From: CAVVFX01 sp963747535
GTDB taxonomy: Bacteria; Acidobacteriota; Terriglobia; Bryobacterales; Bryobacteraceae
NCBI GenBank assembly: GCA_963747535.1
Contig: CAVVFX010000004.1
Location: forward strand, 186,001-250,000
Direction: 5' to 3'
DNA: 64,000 nt
In this document: one piece after another, positions 25,833 through 33,459 of the stretch
Position numbering within the stretch: position 1 is the first letter of the stretch
How the letters are laid out: the number at the start of each line of letters is the position of its first letter
The notes under the pieces: model-generated
The model's database searches: none
What the model was told of the DNA's origin: nothing
What the model saw: the letters and a program-made list of their open reading frames with translations, nothing else
Position numbers and translations under genes: made by a program

Positions 25833-27536
25833 TTAGTTCTTGATTTCCGCGAGGATCGTTTCGATGATTTGCGCGCGCCTTTCCATGGCGAGCATGATCT
25901 TCACATCCACCGTGTTCCTCGCAACCAAGTGAATGTGCTGAACCGGCCTGGTTTGGCCGGGCCGATGAATCCGGGCCTTCGCCTGCTCGTATTTCGCAAG
26001 CTGATAACCCACCGAATAGAAAATCGCGTAACGAGCCCGCGTAAGATCCACGCCTTCGCCACCCGCCTGAATCTGCACCGCGAGCACCTGGGCCTCGCCT
26101 TCCTGCCAGCGCTTGAGTTGATCGCGCCGGCCAGACAACTCCAGGCTTCGCAGGCCCAGCTTTTCGCACGTCTCATGCACGCCATCCATGTCCGCTCGAA
26201 ACCAGCAAAAGGCGGCAACCGGCTCCTCGTTGCCGATGTCCTCAAGGGTGTCGGCCAGCAGACGGAGCTTCGCACTGTCGATCCGCACTTCGACGCCATC
26301 GTCGGTTGGCGCGCACCCGCCGGTCACCTGCACCAAGCGCAGGACCTTGACCATTGCGTTCTGCGCAGTGATGGTTCCCTCGCGGACGCCAGCCACGAAG
26401 TGCTTGTCGAGATCGCGATAGATCCGCGCCGCCTCGCCGGTGAGCTCGCAGTAGTAAACAACGCTGGTTTCTGGCGGCAAGTCGAGAACTTCTTTCCCAA
26501 CACGGAACGTGATGCGGCTCATCAATTGCTGCAATTCATCTTGCCGCTGAAAGCCGACGATCTGTTTATTCTGGTAGCCACCCATCACCGCGAATCTCTG
26601 CCGGAATGGACTGAACGCGGGCCCAAAGATCGTGCTATCGAGAAAGCGGAACGGCCCAAAGATATCAAGCAGATTATGCGGGATGGGTGTGCCACTCAGG
26701 CCGATGCGGTAGGTGGCCATCCGCCGAAGGCGCTTGAATGCGAGAGAGGTTTTTGTGTGGTGACCCTTCAGGCGATGAATTTCGTCCGGGATGACGAGGT
26801 CCCACCGTATCCTCTCAGCCCAAGCGGCGAACGGATCACGCCAGACGGAATCATAATTAATGACGCATATGAAAGGCACGCCGCGTGATTCCGCAAGGCG
26901 TAGCTTCTCGGCTGCCAGTTCCCGCTTTTCCGCTACGGAGCCAACATCCTCGTCGAGCGCAATGATCACGACCGGGATTCCGACGTGCCGTTCACATTGC
27001 GTAATCCATACGGGCACGACGCGTAGCGGGCAAACTATCAAGACGCGCCGCGCGGCCAGGGCCAGAATGAGCATCCAGGCCAAAAGACTTTTGCCCGTGC
27101 CCATCCCCATTGCCAGCAGAATGCCGCGGAATCCGGCGGCGAATTTATCCAGGCAGAATTTAAATGCGGCCACCTGATGCCGCCACGGGTGCGTGAGCAA
27201 CCCCTCTGGAAGTTGCACTTCAGGCGCAGTCACCGCGACCGATGCTTCCGCCAAGAGCAACAAAGCGGTTTCCGGACTGGCGACCGTGGCCTCGGTCGCG
27301 TCGACCGTTACGGCCGATAATTCTGGTAGGCACGAAACCAATGCATCGAATTCAGGCGTTGTCTGGATCGCGTGCAATCTGTTCTGAAGCATGTACGCGC
27401 TCTCCGATGTGGCGGGAAACAACCAGGCGTGACTGGCGCCACTCCACCGCCCGCCTAGCCGTTGACACACCAGCAAGTCCGCAAATGATGGCCGCACCAG
27501 AATGCTTCCGGACACGACTTCGACCGATGTGCTCAT
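25833..27536 (-). CDS. SNF2-family DNA helicase/translocase
   Basis: The 567 residues carry both RecA-like lobes: Walker A LLAMGMGTGKSLLAWML, motif II LVIPDEIHRLKG (DEIH in place of DEAH), motif III RIGLSGTPIPHN, and lobe 2 motifs IV-VI (VAAFCWFRADMDGV, VQIQAGGEGVDLTRARYAIF, RIHRPGQTRPVQ). An N-terminal extension of about 110 residues may be a HARP-like or DNA-binding part. It would translocate on duplex DNA; in phages it works with a VRR-NUC nuclease in replication-linked repair. Its ATG overlaps the stop of the small HTH gene as ATGA. Confidence 0.88.
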   Translation of the reverse strand: MSTSVEVVSGSILVRPSFADLLVCQRLGGRWSGASHAWLFPATSESAYMLQNRLHAIQTTPEFDALVSCLPELSAVTVDATEATVASPETALLLLAEASVAVTAPEVQLPEGLLTHPWRHQVAAFKFCLDKFAAGFRGILLAMGMGTGKSLLAWMLILALAARRVLIVCPLRVVPVWITQCERHVGIPVVIIALDEDVGSVAEKRELAAEKLRLAESRGVPFICVINYDSVWRDPFAAWAERIRWDLVIPDEIHRLKGHHTKTSLAFKRLRRMATYRIGLSGTPIPHNLLDIFGPFRFLDSTIFGPAFSPFRQRFAVMGGYQNKQIVGFQRQDELQQLMSRITFRVGKEVLDLPPETSVVYYCELTGEAARIYRDLDKHFVAGVREGTITAQNAMVKVLRLVQVTGGCAPTDDGVEVRIDSAKLRLLADTLEDIGNEEPVAAFCWFRADMDGVHETCEKLGLRSLELSGRRDQLKRWQEGEAQVLAVQIQAGGEGVDLTRARYAIFYSVGYQLAKYEQAKARIHRPGQTRPVQHIHLVARNTVDVKIMLAMERRAQIIETILAEIKN

Positions 27537-27742
27537 GCAGCCTGCCCCTGGCCGAGTCGCTGTTTGGCGATCGCCAGCGCCCTATTAACCTTCCGCGACT
27601 GCGCTTGGCCGTACATGACTTTGTAAGCCATCCATACCGAAACCCCCGCGATCTCCGCTGCCAACTGCGGCACGCCGTTGTGCCGTTGCCTTTCCTTGCG
27701 GTCTCCGCTTTTAGGCGCAGTTCTCGTGTACAGCTTCGCCAT
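27533..27742 (-). CDS. Small HTH-like phage protein (69 aa), first early gene
   Basis: AAAGGGA precedes the ATG of MAKLYTRTAPKSG. A basic start leads into a helix-turn-helix-like part (VPQLAAEIAGVSVWMAYKVM, then AQSRKVNRALAIAKQRL). It is the first gene downstream of the long intergenic region and is coupled to SNF2. It could be a transcription regulator of the early operon, though it does not resemble a CI or Cro. Confidence 0.55.
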   Translation of the reverse strand: MAKLYTRTAPKSGDRKERQRHNGVPQLAAEIAGVSVWMAYKVMYGQAQSRKVNRALAIAKQRLGQGQAA

Positions 27743-28149
27743 GTCCCTTTGCTCGTCCTGGTGTATTTTTCGGTTCGCTGCGGAACACAGGTCAGGCATC
27801 CGGCCGATGGCCGCGCATGCGCTTGAGAGTGTTTGGATTTGCTACCGAAATTCTATCGGTTGTCCGCTGCGTTAACCTGTTTGGAGCCGCGATTTCGTCG
27901 CGATTCGGTTTGGAGTACAACCAACAATAAACTGAATTATGTTCTACGGTCAAATCGAATTGTGACCAGTTGGCTTGCAACTCAATGCAACGGCTGCCAT
28001 TATTATTTGTCATAAATAGTACATTGGAGTCCAATTCTGCGATAGTATTTGGGACTCGCGCCGCTGTGAAGCAGGATTTACGACGTGATTAGTGCATTTA
28101 ATAAGGCGAAATATCACAACATGAGCTTTCGTCATTGTTAGGGAGGTCG
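27743..28149 (-). promoter_or_regulatory. Probable early promoter region
   Basis: About 400 bases of AT-richer DNA lie between the lysin and the first early gene. On the minus strand, TTGACC (27951-27956) is followed 17 bases on by TTATTG, a fair promoter match. A frame of 80 codons (27792-28034) is open, but it has no ribosome site and is not annotated. No divergent repressor gene is present. Confidence 0.45.
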
Positions 28150-28749
28150 CTAACTGGGATTATTCTGCGCTGCTTCAGCGCGCGCCATTTCTGCAGCGTG
28201 CTGGATGTCTTGCTGGTGCGCGATTGCAAGTTCCACTTTGAACGCAGGTCCCGTAGCGTAGCCCGCCGCACAGACAGCTTGGAGAAACTTGTCCGCGTCG
28301 CCGTCCTTCTGATATGCCAACCACGCAGGGTGATAGCGCATCGAATCAATCAGCAGATCGACGTAGGCTTCGACGGCTGCATCCAAAGATGGGTAGACCG
28401 CGAACCAGCGATACATGGTGTACTCGCCCTTTGCCGGGTCAACGAGTACGGCCGTCGCCCGCTCGTCGTCGCGGAATCGAGTCAGTCCGGTCGGTGTCGA
28501 GTACTCGGTTGTCTTGCACCAGGCGCTTTGCGGGTCACCTGGGAAGGCCGGCGGCCGGGTGATGCCGAAGTAATTATTGGCGCCGGTCACGCTGGCCCAC
28601 CAGCCGGACTCGCACGCTGACATGGCGAGCCCGACCGCAGGCGGGAAGCCGCGCGACGGCGGGTTTCCGGTTGCCGTTCTGCGCTCAATAGCGACGAAAG
28701 CACGCGCCATCGATTGCATCAGCGGCGATGTTTCCCAGGTCAGGAGCAT
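28150..28749 (-). CDS. Phage lysin, GH73-type glucosaminidase
   Basis: The 199-residue protein matches the FlgJ/LytG glucosaminidase fold: FPPAVGLAMSACESGWWASV with the catalytic Glu, then TGANNYFGITRPPAF and YRWFAVYPSLDAAVEAYVDL. It would cut the glycan backbone of peptidoglycan for cell exit or, as a tail-linked enzyme, for entry. There is no signal peptide. The start overlaps the stop of the 21-codon gene at 28740-28805, so translation is coupled. Position after the tail spikes and before the early genes suits a lysis role. Confidence 0.78.
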   Translation of the reverse strand: MLLTWETSPLMQSMARAFVAIERRTATGNPPSRGFPPAVGLAMSACESGWWASVTGANNYFGITRPPAFPGDPQSAWCKTTEYSTPTGLTRFRDDERATAVLVDPAKGEYTMYRWFAVYPSLDAAVEAYVDLLIDSMRYHPAWLAYQKDGDADKFLQAVCAAGYATGPAFKVELAIAHQQDIQHAAEMARAEAAQNNPS

Positions 28750-28805
28750 TCCGCCGCCAGTGCCTTATTGATGCTGCTGTAAGATCGACTCTGTAGGTCT
28801 TGCAT
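28740..28805 (-). CDS. 21-codon coupled leader gene before the lysin
   Basis: A strong AAGGAG lies 5 bases before an ATG. The frame ends TGA inside the first four codons of the lysin gene (ATGCTCCTGA), a layout typical of translational coupling. The peptide is hydrophilic (MQDLQSRSYSSINKALAAEC, then S) and is not a holin. It may set the rate of lysin translation. Confidence 0.45.
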   Translation of the reverse strand: MQDLQSRSYSSINKALAAECS

Positions 28806-28832
28806 TGCTTCTCCTTCGTTGTGGTTTGGCCC

Positions 28833-29402
28833 TTACGGACAAGTAGTGGCTGACGCTTTGTAGAGTTGGTTACTCGCGTTGATGCACACCGCCTTGCCGG
28901 ACGAACCGCCGCCCAGCCCTGCCGTGATGCCGCCGGACACCGAAATCCCGCCGGCCGTGCTTGTGATGGTGCCGATCGCATTGATGGCCCCTATGTTTTG
29001 GAGGTTTCGGCTGCCATCGATAACCACGGTGCCGTTTTGCGAATATGAGCCTGCGATGTTGAGGTTGCCCGGAAGATAGACGGCCAGCGTGCTCGGATTT
29101 ATCTGTAGGCACTCGGCCATCGTGCCGCTCGATGTGCCGCAACCGAGACCTACGTTGCCATCGGAAAAGCCGCCAACGGCAAAACCGCTCGTCGAGCCGT
29201 ACGTGCTGCCGGCCGTGGCCCAAGTGAGTAAGTTGGCGGAACTCGTCACCCGGGTGAACAGGATGGTCGAGCCACTATCCATCTGAATCTTACCGGTCGA
29301 AATGATATGAACGAGGGCTGTACCAGGAGGGCTTTGCGCTAACAGCGCCGCTAAAAGGAAGAAGGCGAGCGTGGCGGTCGCCCACTTCGGATAGTTGGTC
29401 AT
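28833..29402 (-). CDS. Tail-fibre-like protein with N-terminal hydrophobic signal
   Basis: The start MTNYPKWATATLAFFLLAAL (about residues 8-25 hydrophobic) looks like a signal peptide or anchor. The rest is low-complexity, rich in Gly, Ser, Thr and Asn, with repetitive strand-like text (GNLNIAGSYSQNGTVVIDGS, then GGISVSGGITAGLGGGSSGK) as seen in phage tail-fibre tips and beta-helix stems. It begins 7 bases after the spike gene upstream. A signal peptide is unusual for a virion protein. Confidence 0.6.
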   Translation of the reverse strand: MTNYPKWATATLAFFLLAALLAQSPPGTALVHIISTGKIQMDSGSTILFTRVTSSANLLTWATAGSTYGSTSGFAVGGFSDGNVGLGCGTSSGTMAECLQINPSTLAVYLPGNLNIAGSYSQNGTVVIDGSRNLQNIGAINAIGTITSTAGGISVSGGITAGLGGGSSGKAVCINASNQLYKASATTCP

Positions 29403-29409
29403 GGTTTTG

Positions 29410-30849
29410 TCAGAAGCTGTTCGGGATGGCGCTGTTGAGGCCGGCCTGATAAGTGCTGGTCGAATCGAAGATGTACGGGCCTGCCGTGTTCGACGTGGTC
29501 ATGTTGCTGTCCAGGCTCACGTTGTAACTGGAACTGAGACGTATGCCATAGCCCGTGTTGTAGAAGAGGTTGCAGCCCGCGACGACCACATAGTTCGACG
29601 AACTCTGCACCTTTATGCCGTCGGAATGGCTCCAGGTCACGTTTACGTTGATCAGTTTGGTGAAAGCCGCACCGTTGATTTCGACGAGGCCACGCGTCGT
29701 GGAAGTCGAGCCGTTGTACCCGCTCAAAGTGATGTCTTTGATGATGGTGTAGTAAACCCCGGACGGCACGGTGATCAGTGGCCCTGTGGCGGAGGAGTTA
29801 AGAAGACTCAGTGTGCCCTCGCCGAAAATCACGAGGCCGTTGGTGGTGACTGTGATCCCTGTCGTGTAAAAGCAGGAGCCGGCCGGAAGGTAGAGATAGC
29901 CATCGGCGGAAATGGCTGCATTCAATGCGGCCGTATCATCTGCTCCGCAGCCGCCGTTAGCGCCGTGATTGAAGGGTGAGTCTGGTATTCCCCTGAGGTT
30001 GCTCGCGCTGGGTATCCCGAGAGTCGACTGCCAGGCTGAAAGGGAGCCGGACGTTGGCAGTCCGGTCGAACCAAGATTCTGTGTTTGATTTTGTAGCGTG
30101 GTGATGCTGCTTCCGCTCGGAATACCGAGCGTGGACTGCCAGGTAGAGAGCGAACTCAAGGAAGGATATCCGGTCGACGCAAGGTTTTGCGCCTGATTCT
30201 GCAGGGCCGTGATGCCGAGCGTCGATTGCCAGGTAGAGAGCGAACTGGAGGACGGGTATCCGGTTGACGAAAGATTCTGCGTCTGGCTCTGCAAAGCTGT
30301 GATGCCGAGAGTCGATTGCCAACTCGAGATATTGATCGACGGCAAGCCGGCCGCACTGAGATTCTGCGTCTGACTCTGCAGCGCGGCGATCTCAGAGGCG
30401 ATCGAGGCTAGACCCAGAGCCGATTGCCAGGCAGGAACATTCCCCAGCGTCGGCGTGCCCAGAATATCGATGTTATTGAAATACCCGCTGTTCCAGCGGT
30501 TGCCAAGCTGCCCGAGGTTGAAAGTGGAAGGCGTGGGGCCGAGTGGCATCCAATCCCCATAGAACGCGCCGTATAGGCTGGTGGCGCCGGCAACGCGGTA
30601 ACTGATGTGCATGCGCTCCGTGACGGTCATGCCATCCATACTGAGCAGCTGCCAGTATGAATTATTCGGGGAAGTGTGCGAGTCGGACGGGGCGCAGACA
30701 TACCAGTAGCCGGAGACCGCGCTGTCCTGTGGCAACCAGCGGACGCAGCCCGGAATGCTGCCGTTATAGAAAATGTCCCAGTACCAGCGCCCCTCCTGGG
30801 CCGGCAGCGCGCCAGCGAACAAACATAAGAATGCGATTAGCTTCTTCAT
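29410..30849 (-). CDS. Signal-peptide-bearing beta-helix spike with tandem repeats
   Basis: The start at 30849 (MKKLIAFLCLFAGALPAQEG) overlaps the previous stop as TAATG and encodes a classic type I signal peptide with cleavage near LPAQ. Residues about 140-290 contain four repeats of 30-36 residues built on WQSTLGITALQNQAQNL followed by a Ser/Thr/Pro linker. The C-terminal half is a right-handed beta-helix (GGCGADDTAALNAAISADG, then GIKVQSSSNYVVVAGC and SNMTTSNTAG), the fold of phage depolymerase spikes. It probably binds or cuts a surface polysaccharide. Confidence 0.7.
   Translation of the reverse strand: MKKLIAFLCLFAGALPAQEGRWYWDIFYNGSIPGCVRWLPQDSAVSGYWYVCAPSDSHTSPNNSYWQLLSMDGMTVTERMHISYRVAGATSLYGAFYGDWMPLGPTPSTFNLGQLGNRWNSGYFNNIDILGTPTLGNVPAWQSALGLASIASEIAALQSQTQNLSAAGLPSINISSWQSTLGITALQSQTQNLSSTGYPSSSSLSTWQSTLGITALQNQAQNLASTGYPSLSSLSTWQSTLGIPSGSSITTLQNQTQNLGSTGLPTSGSLSAWQSTLGIPSASNLRGIPDSPFNHGANGGCGADDTAALNAAISADGYLYLPAGSCFYTTGITVTTNGLVIFGEGTLSLLNSSATGPLITVPSGVYYTIIKDITLSGYNGSTSTTRGLVEINGAAFTKLINVNVTWSHSDGIKVQSSSNYVVVAGCNLFYNTGYGIRLSSSYNVSLDSNMTTSNTAGPYIFDSTSTYQAGLNSAIPNSF
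30000..30440 (-). repeat. Tandem about 90-108-bp repeats in the spike gene
   Basis: Four imperfect copies encode the WQSTLGI...QTQNL unit. Middle copies at about 30115-30300 are closest to each other, so the array grew by duplication. Confidence 0.7.
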
Positions 30850-33455
30850 TAGCTTTGACTCTCCTGCATGTAAGTCCCGTTGCCGACGCTTGCAAACCAA
30901 AGAGTGGTCCACGCGAACTGGCCCATGAAGATGGGGGTCGTTTGTTGGAACGCCGGATCCCATGTCAGCGCGGCGCTGCCACTCGGCAGGATTTGCACCG
31001 CAAAGCGCTCCCCGGCCGCCAGCGCGTCAACGGGAGGCTTGATATTGATGCTCGGAATCGGAGTACTGGCCACCACCTGCTGGATGTTGCCGAGCTGCGG
31101 AACCAGCACGTAATTCCCGCTGCTGTCGGGGACCGGAATATAGATTCCTTTGGACACTTCCCCGTTCGCTTGCTCGATCAGCTCGACGCCGCCTTCCGTC
31201 GAGGCGTCCAGAATCATGGTGGTCGTGTCGATCATGAGCTGGAACTGGCGAAACTTGGCATATTGGTCGCCATAGGGAGCGCTTGCAGCCACAAAGGGGA
31301 TCTCGACGCGGGTGAAGGTCGCAGCGTTGAAGCCCGTGGTAACGACCGGGATCGATTGCGAGGCGGAATTCAAATAGACGATCGTCACCGCTTGACCCAC
31401 GTCGCCCGCGTTGAAGAACATCGCTCCGCTGTAGGTGTCGTTGTACTCGCCGGCAAAAGGACCGCGGCTAGCAGGGAAAAGGTTCGACCAGACTTCCTTT
31501 CCTGTTGACGTGTAGAAGCACCGGGCCGTATAGCCCATCTTGCCGGCTGGCGCGAAGCCGGTCGCGCCATATACGTCTGCCGCGGCTACGGTGTGGGTAA
31601 CGGTTGTGATGGTGGAGAACAGGTTGAACGTGTAACTCGGTGCCGAACTGCCATATTGCATGGCGGTCATTCGCAGCCGGTAGTACTTGGTGTTAGCGTT
31701 CTTCATGCACATCCGGATCAGCACCAGGCCGTTCGAGGGACGGCTGGTGTAAGTGCTCGCGCCGGGCGCCAACTGGCAAACGAAATGGTTATCGAATGTG
31801 GCATTGCCGGCGCTGTCGTTCATGCCGCAGTTGTGGATGTTCCACCTGTATTGGTCGAAATCCTTCACGCGAACCGGGAGGGGGCCCGTGACCGGTGCAA
31901 GATAGTTCCCGTTGCTGTCGGTGAAAGCGAAGTTCCGCGCGTAGTCCGGATCGATCCCGGCATTATTCGAGAACAACGGCATAGGGTTGCCGAGGACGTA
32001 CTGATCCATCAGCACTTCGACGCCGATTGGAAACATGTATTGACCAAAGAAATTGTCGGTGAAGCGATCGGAGTCGCGCGACTCAATGCTGATCTGCGGC
32101 ATCCTGTTCGCGCTGACCTCATAGCCCGATATCTCGCAGCCGGTGATCACCGCGCTACGACCCGCACCACGACTTCGATAGAGCATGCCGCCGTTGTCGG
32201 CCCGCGGTACCAGCGGAGCCGGAGGATTGGCCGCGTCCCAGATGTCTTCGAAGAAGGAGTCTCTGACCCGGATGTCGTAGTTGTTGAAAATGGCGCAGTG
32301 TCCCGGTTCCTCGAACTTGCAGCCGCCCTGAAATATGTTGGTATCGCCTTCGTTGACGGGATTGCCGCCCGTGCCGCCGGGAATCAAGTGGTTTACCGCG
32401 TGAAGGGCGTTGTAACAAAAACGGCTGGTATTGAACGTGACGGAGCTCGCACCATCGAGCCACGCGCCAATCCCACCAAACCAGCACTGCACATTGTTGA
32501 GCGTGACGGTGTGAGTGCGGTACCCGAAATGGAGCAGTGCTCCGAAGCATGTAAACACCTTGGCGATCCAGGTTCCCTGGTCTGCATTCGAGGGGATGCC
32601 GTTCCGCCAATCCGGGTCCATCTGAGGCTGATGGAACCACTTGAGCAGCAGATGCTCGAACAGAAACTGCGTGTTATAGGCGTCGGTGCTGCAGCCGGCG
32701 AGATTGTCCCAGATCGTGTTGATGGTGGAACTGCGGCCGCTCACCACGCCATATTTCGCGATGATCTCAAGTCCGGTCAAGGATGCCTTGGCGTCGTCGA
32801 CGGGGCTCACCATCGTCCGTTGCGCGTACGTGATGAACGGTGCGGTGTCGTCCATGCAGACGATCTTGGTGTTCTCCGGACTGTCGCCGCGAATGTTGGA
32901 GCTGCAGTTCACGTCCACCACGCCCTTGCTGAAGCAGTAGATTGCCGGCGTCGGCGGGCTCATCAGGGATTTCGGGTTGAGGATGTCGATGCGGCGGCTA
33001 CGGTCGAGTGCGAGCTGCAGCGCATTTGTCCCGCCCCGCGAATCGGTGCTTGTAGCAGAAGTGCTGTTGTCTGTGCCGAAATACGCTTCCTGATTCGAGA
33101 CTGACGACGAGGCGGTCAGCGAGGAACCGTTGAGCGCCGAGATGAGCGCGTTCCCCGATGAGTTGACGTCCGCGATTCTGCAGACCAGCGGCGCCGGCCA
33201 GGCGATCCAGGCGAAGTTCGCTCCGGCGTTGGGGATATACAGGATCTTCCCCACGTCATTGACGCTGCGGCCTTCCCGCGTTCCGTTTTTCACAAACGTG
33301 AAACCGCTGACCACGTTGCTGGCAGCCGTGGTGGTCAGATAGGCTTCGATGCCGTCCGGAACCATGCCGAACATCTGGCCTTGCTTGCGGTTCCCGACCC
33401 ACACGTTGATCGGTGTGGCTTCATCGGAGCCTGGAATGTTTACGGTTGTTCCCAT
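30849..33455 (-). CDS. Large pectate-lyase-like tail spike (868 aa)
   Basis: The N-terminal about 100 residues (TVNIPGSDEATPINVWVGNR) look like a virion-anchoring domain. The middle is a right-handed beta-helix: GGTNALQLALDRSRRIDILN, the coil-like stretches around LIPGGTGGNPVNEGDTNIFQ and HCAIFNNYDIRVRDSFFEDI. The C-terminus is a beta-sandwich that may be carbohydrate binding. It starts 4 bases after the stop of the tip protein. Such spikes recognise and often degrade capsule or lipopolysaccharide; the enzyme type cannot be fixed from sequence. Confidence 0.75.
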   Translation of the reverse strand: MGTTVNIPGSDEATPINVWVGNRKQGQMFGMVPDGIEAYLTTTAASNVVSGFTFVKNGTREGRSVNDVGKILYIPNAGANFAWIAWPAPLVCRIADVNSSGNALISALNGSSLTASSSVSNQEAYFGTDNSTSATSTDSRGGTNALQLALDRSRRIDILNPKSLMSPPTPAIYCFSKGVVDVNCSSNIRGDSPENTKIVCMDDTAPFITYAQRTMVSPVDDAKASLTGLEIIAKYGVVSGRSSTINTIWDNLAGCSTDAYNTQFLFEHLLLKWFHQPQMDPDWRNGIPSNADQGTWIAKVFTCFGALLHFGYRTHTVTLNNVQCWFGGIGAWLDGASSVTFNTSRFCYNALHAVNHLIPGGTGGNPVNEGDTNIFQGGCKFEEPGHCAIFNNYDIRVRDSFFEDIWDAANPPAPLVPRADNGGMLYRSRGAGRSAVITGCEISGYEVSANRMPQISIESRDSDRFTDNFFGQYMFPIGVEVLMDQYVLGNPMPLFSNNAGIDPDYARNFAFTDSNGNYLAPVTGPLPVRVKDFDQYRWNIHNCGMNDSAGNATFDNHFVCQLAPGASTYTSRPSNGLVLIRMCMKNANTKYYRLRMTAMQYGSSAPSYTFNLFSTITTVTHTVAAADVYGATGFAPAGKMGYTARCFYTSTGKEVWSNLFPASRGPFAGEYNDTYSGAMFFNAGDVGQAVTIVYLNSASQSIPVVTTGFNAATFTRVEIPFVAASAPYGDQYAKFRQFQLMIDTTTMILDASTEGGVELIEQANGEVSKGIYIPVPDSSGNYVLVPQLGNIQQVVASTPIPSINIKPPVDALAAGERFAVQILPSGSAALTWDPAFQQTTPIFMGQFAWTTLWFASVGNGTYMQESQS

Positions 33456-33459
33456 GTGT

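Noticed and set aside
27792..28034. 80-codon minus-strand frame in the early promoter region
   Set aside because: No ribosome site, promoter-like AT-rich composition and no protein-like pattern.
29998..30440. CRISPR-like array
   Set aside because: The repeats are coding, long and continuous, without unique spacers.
31593..33104. 503-codon plus-strand frame opposite the tail spike
   Set aside because: Arg/Val/Gly-rich antisense frame over a clear virion gene.
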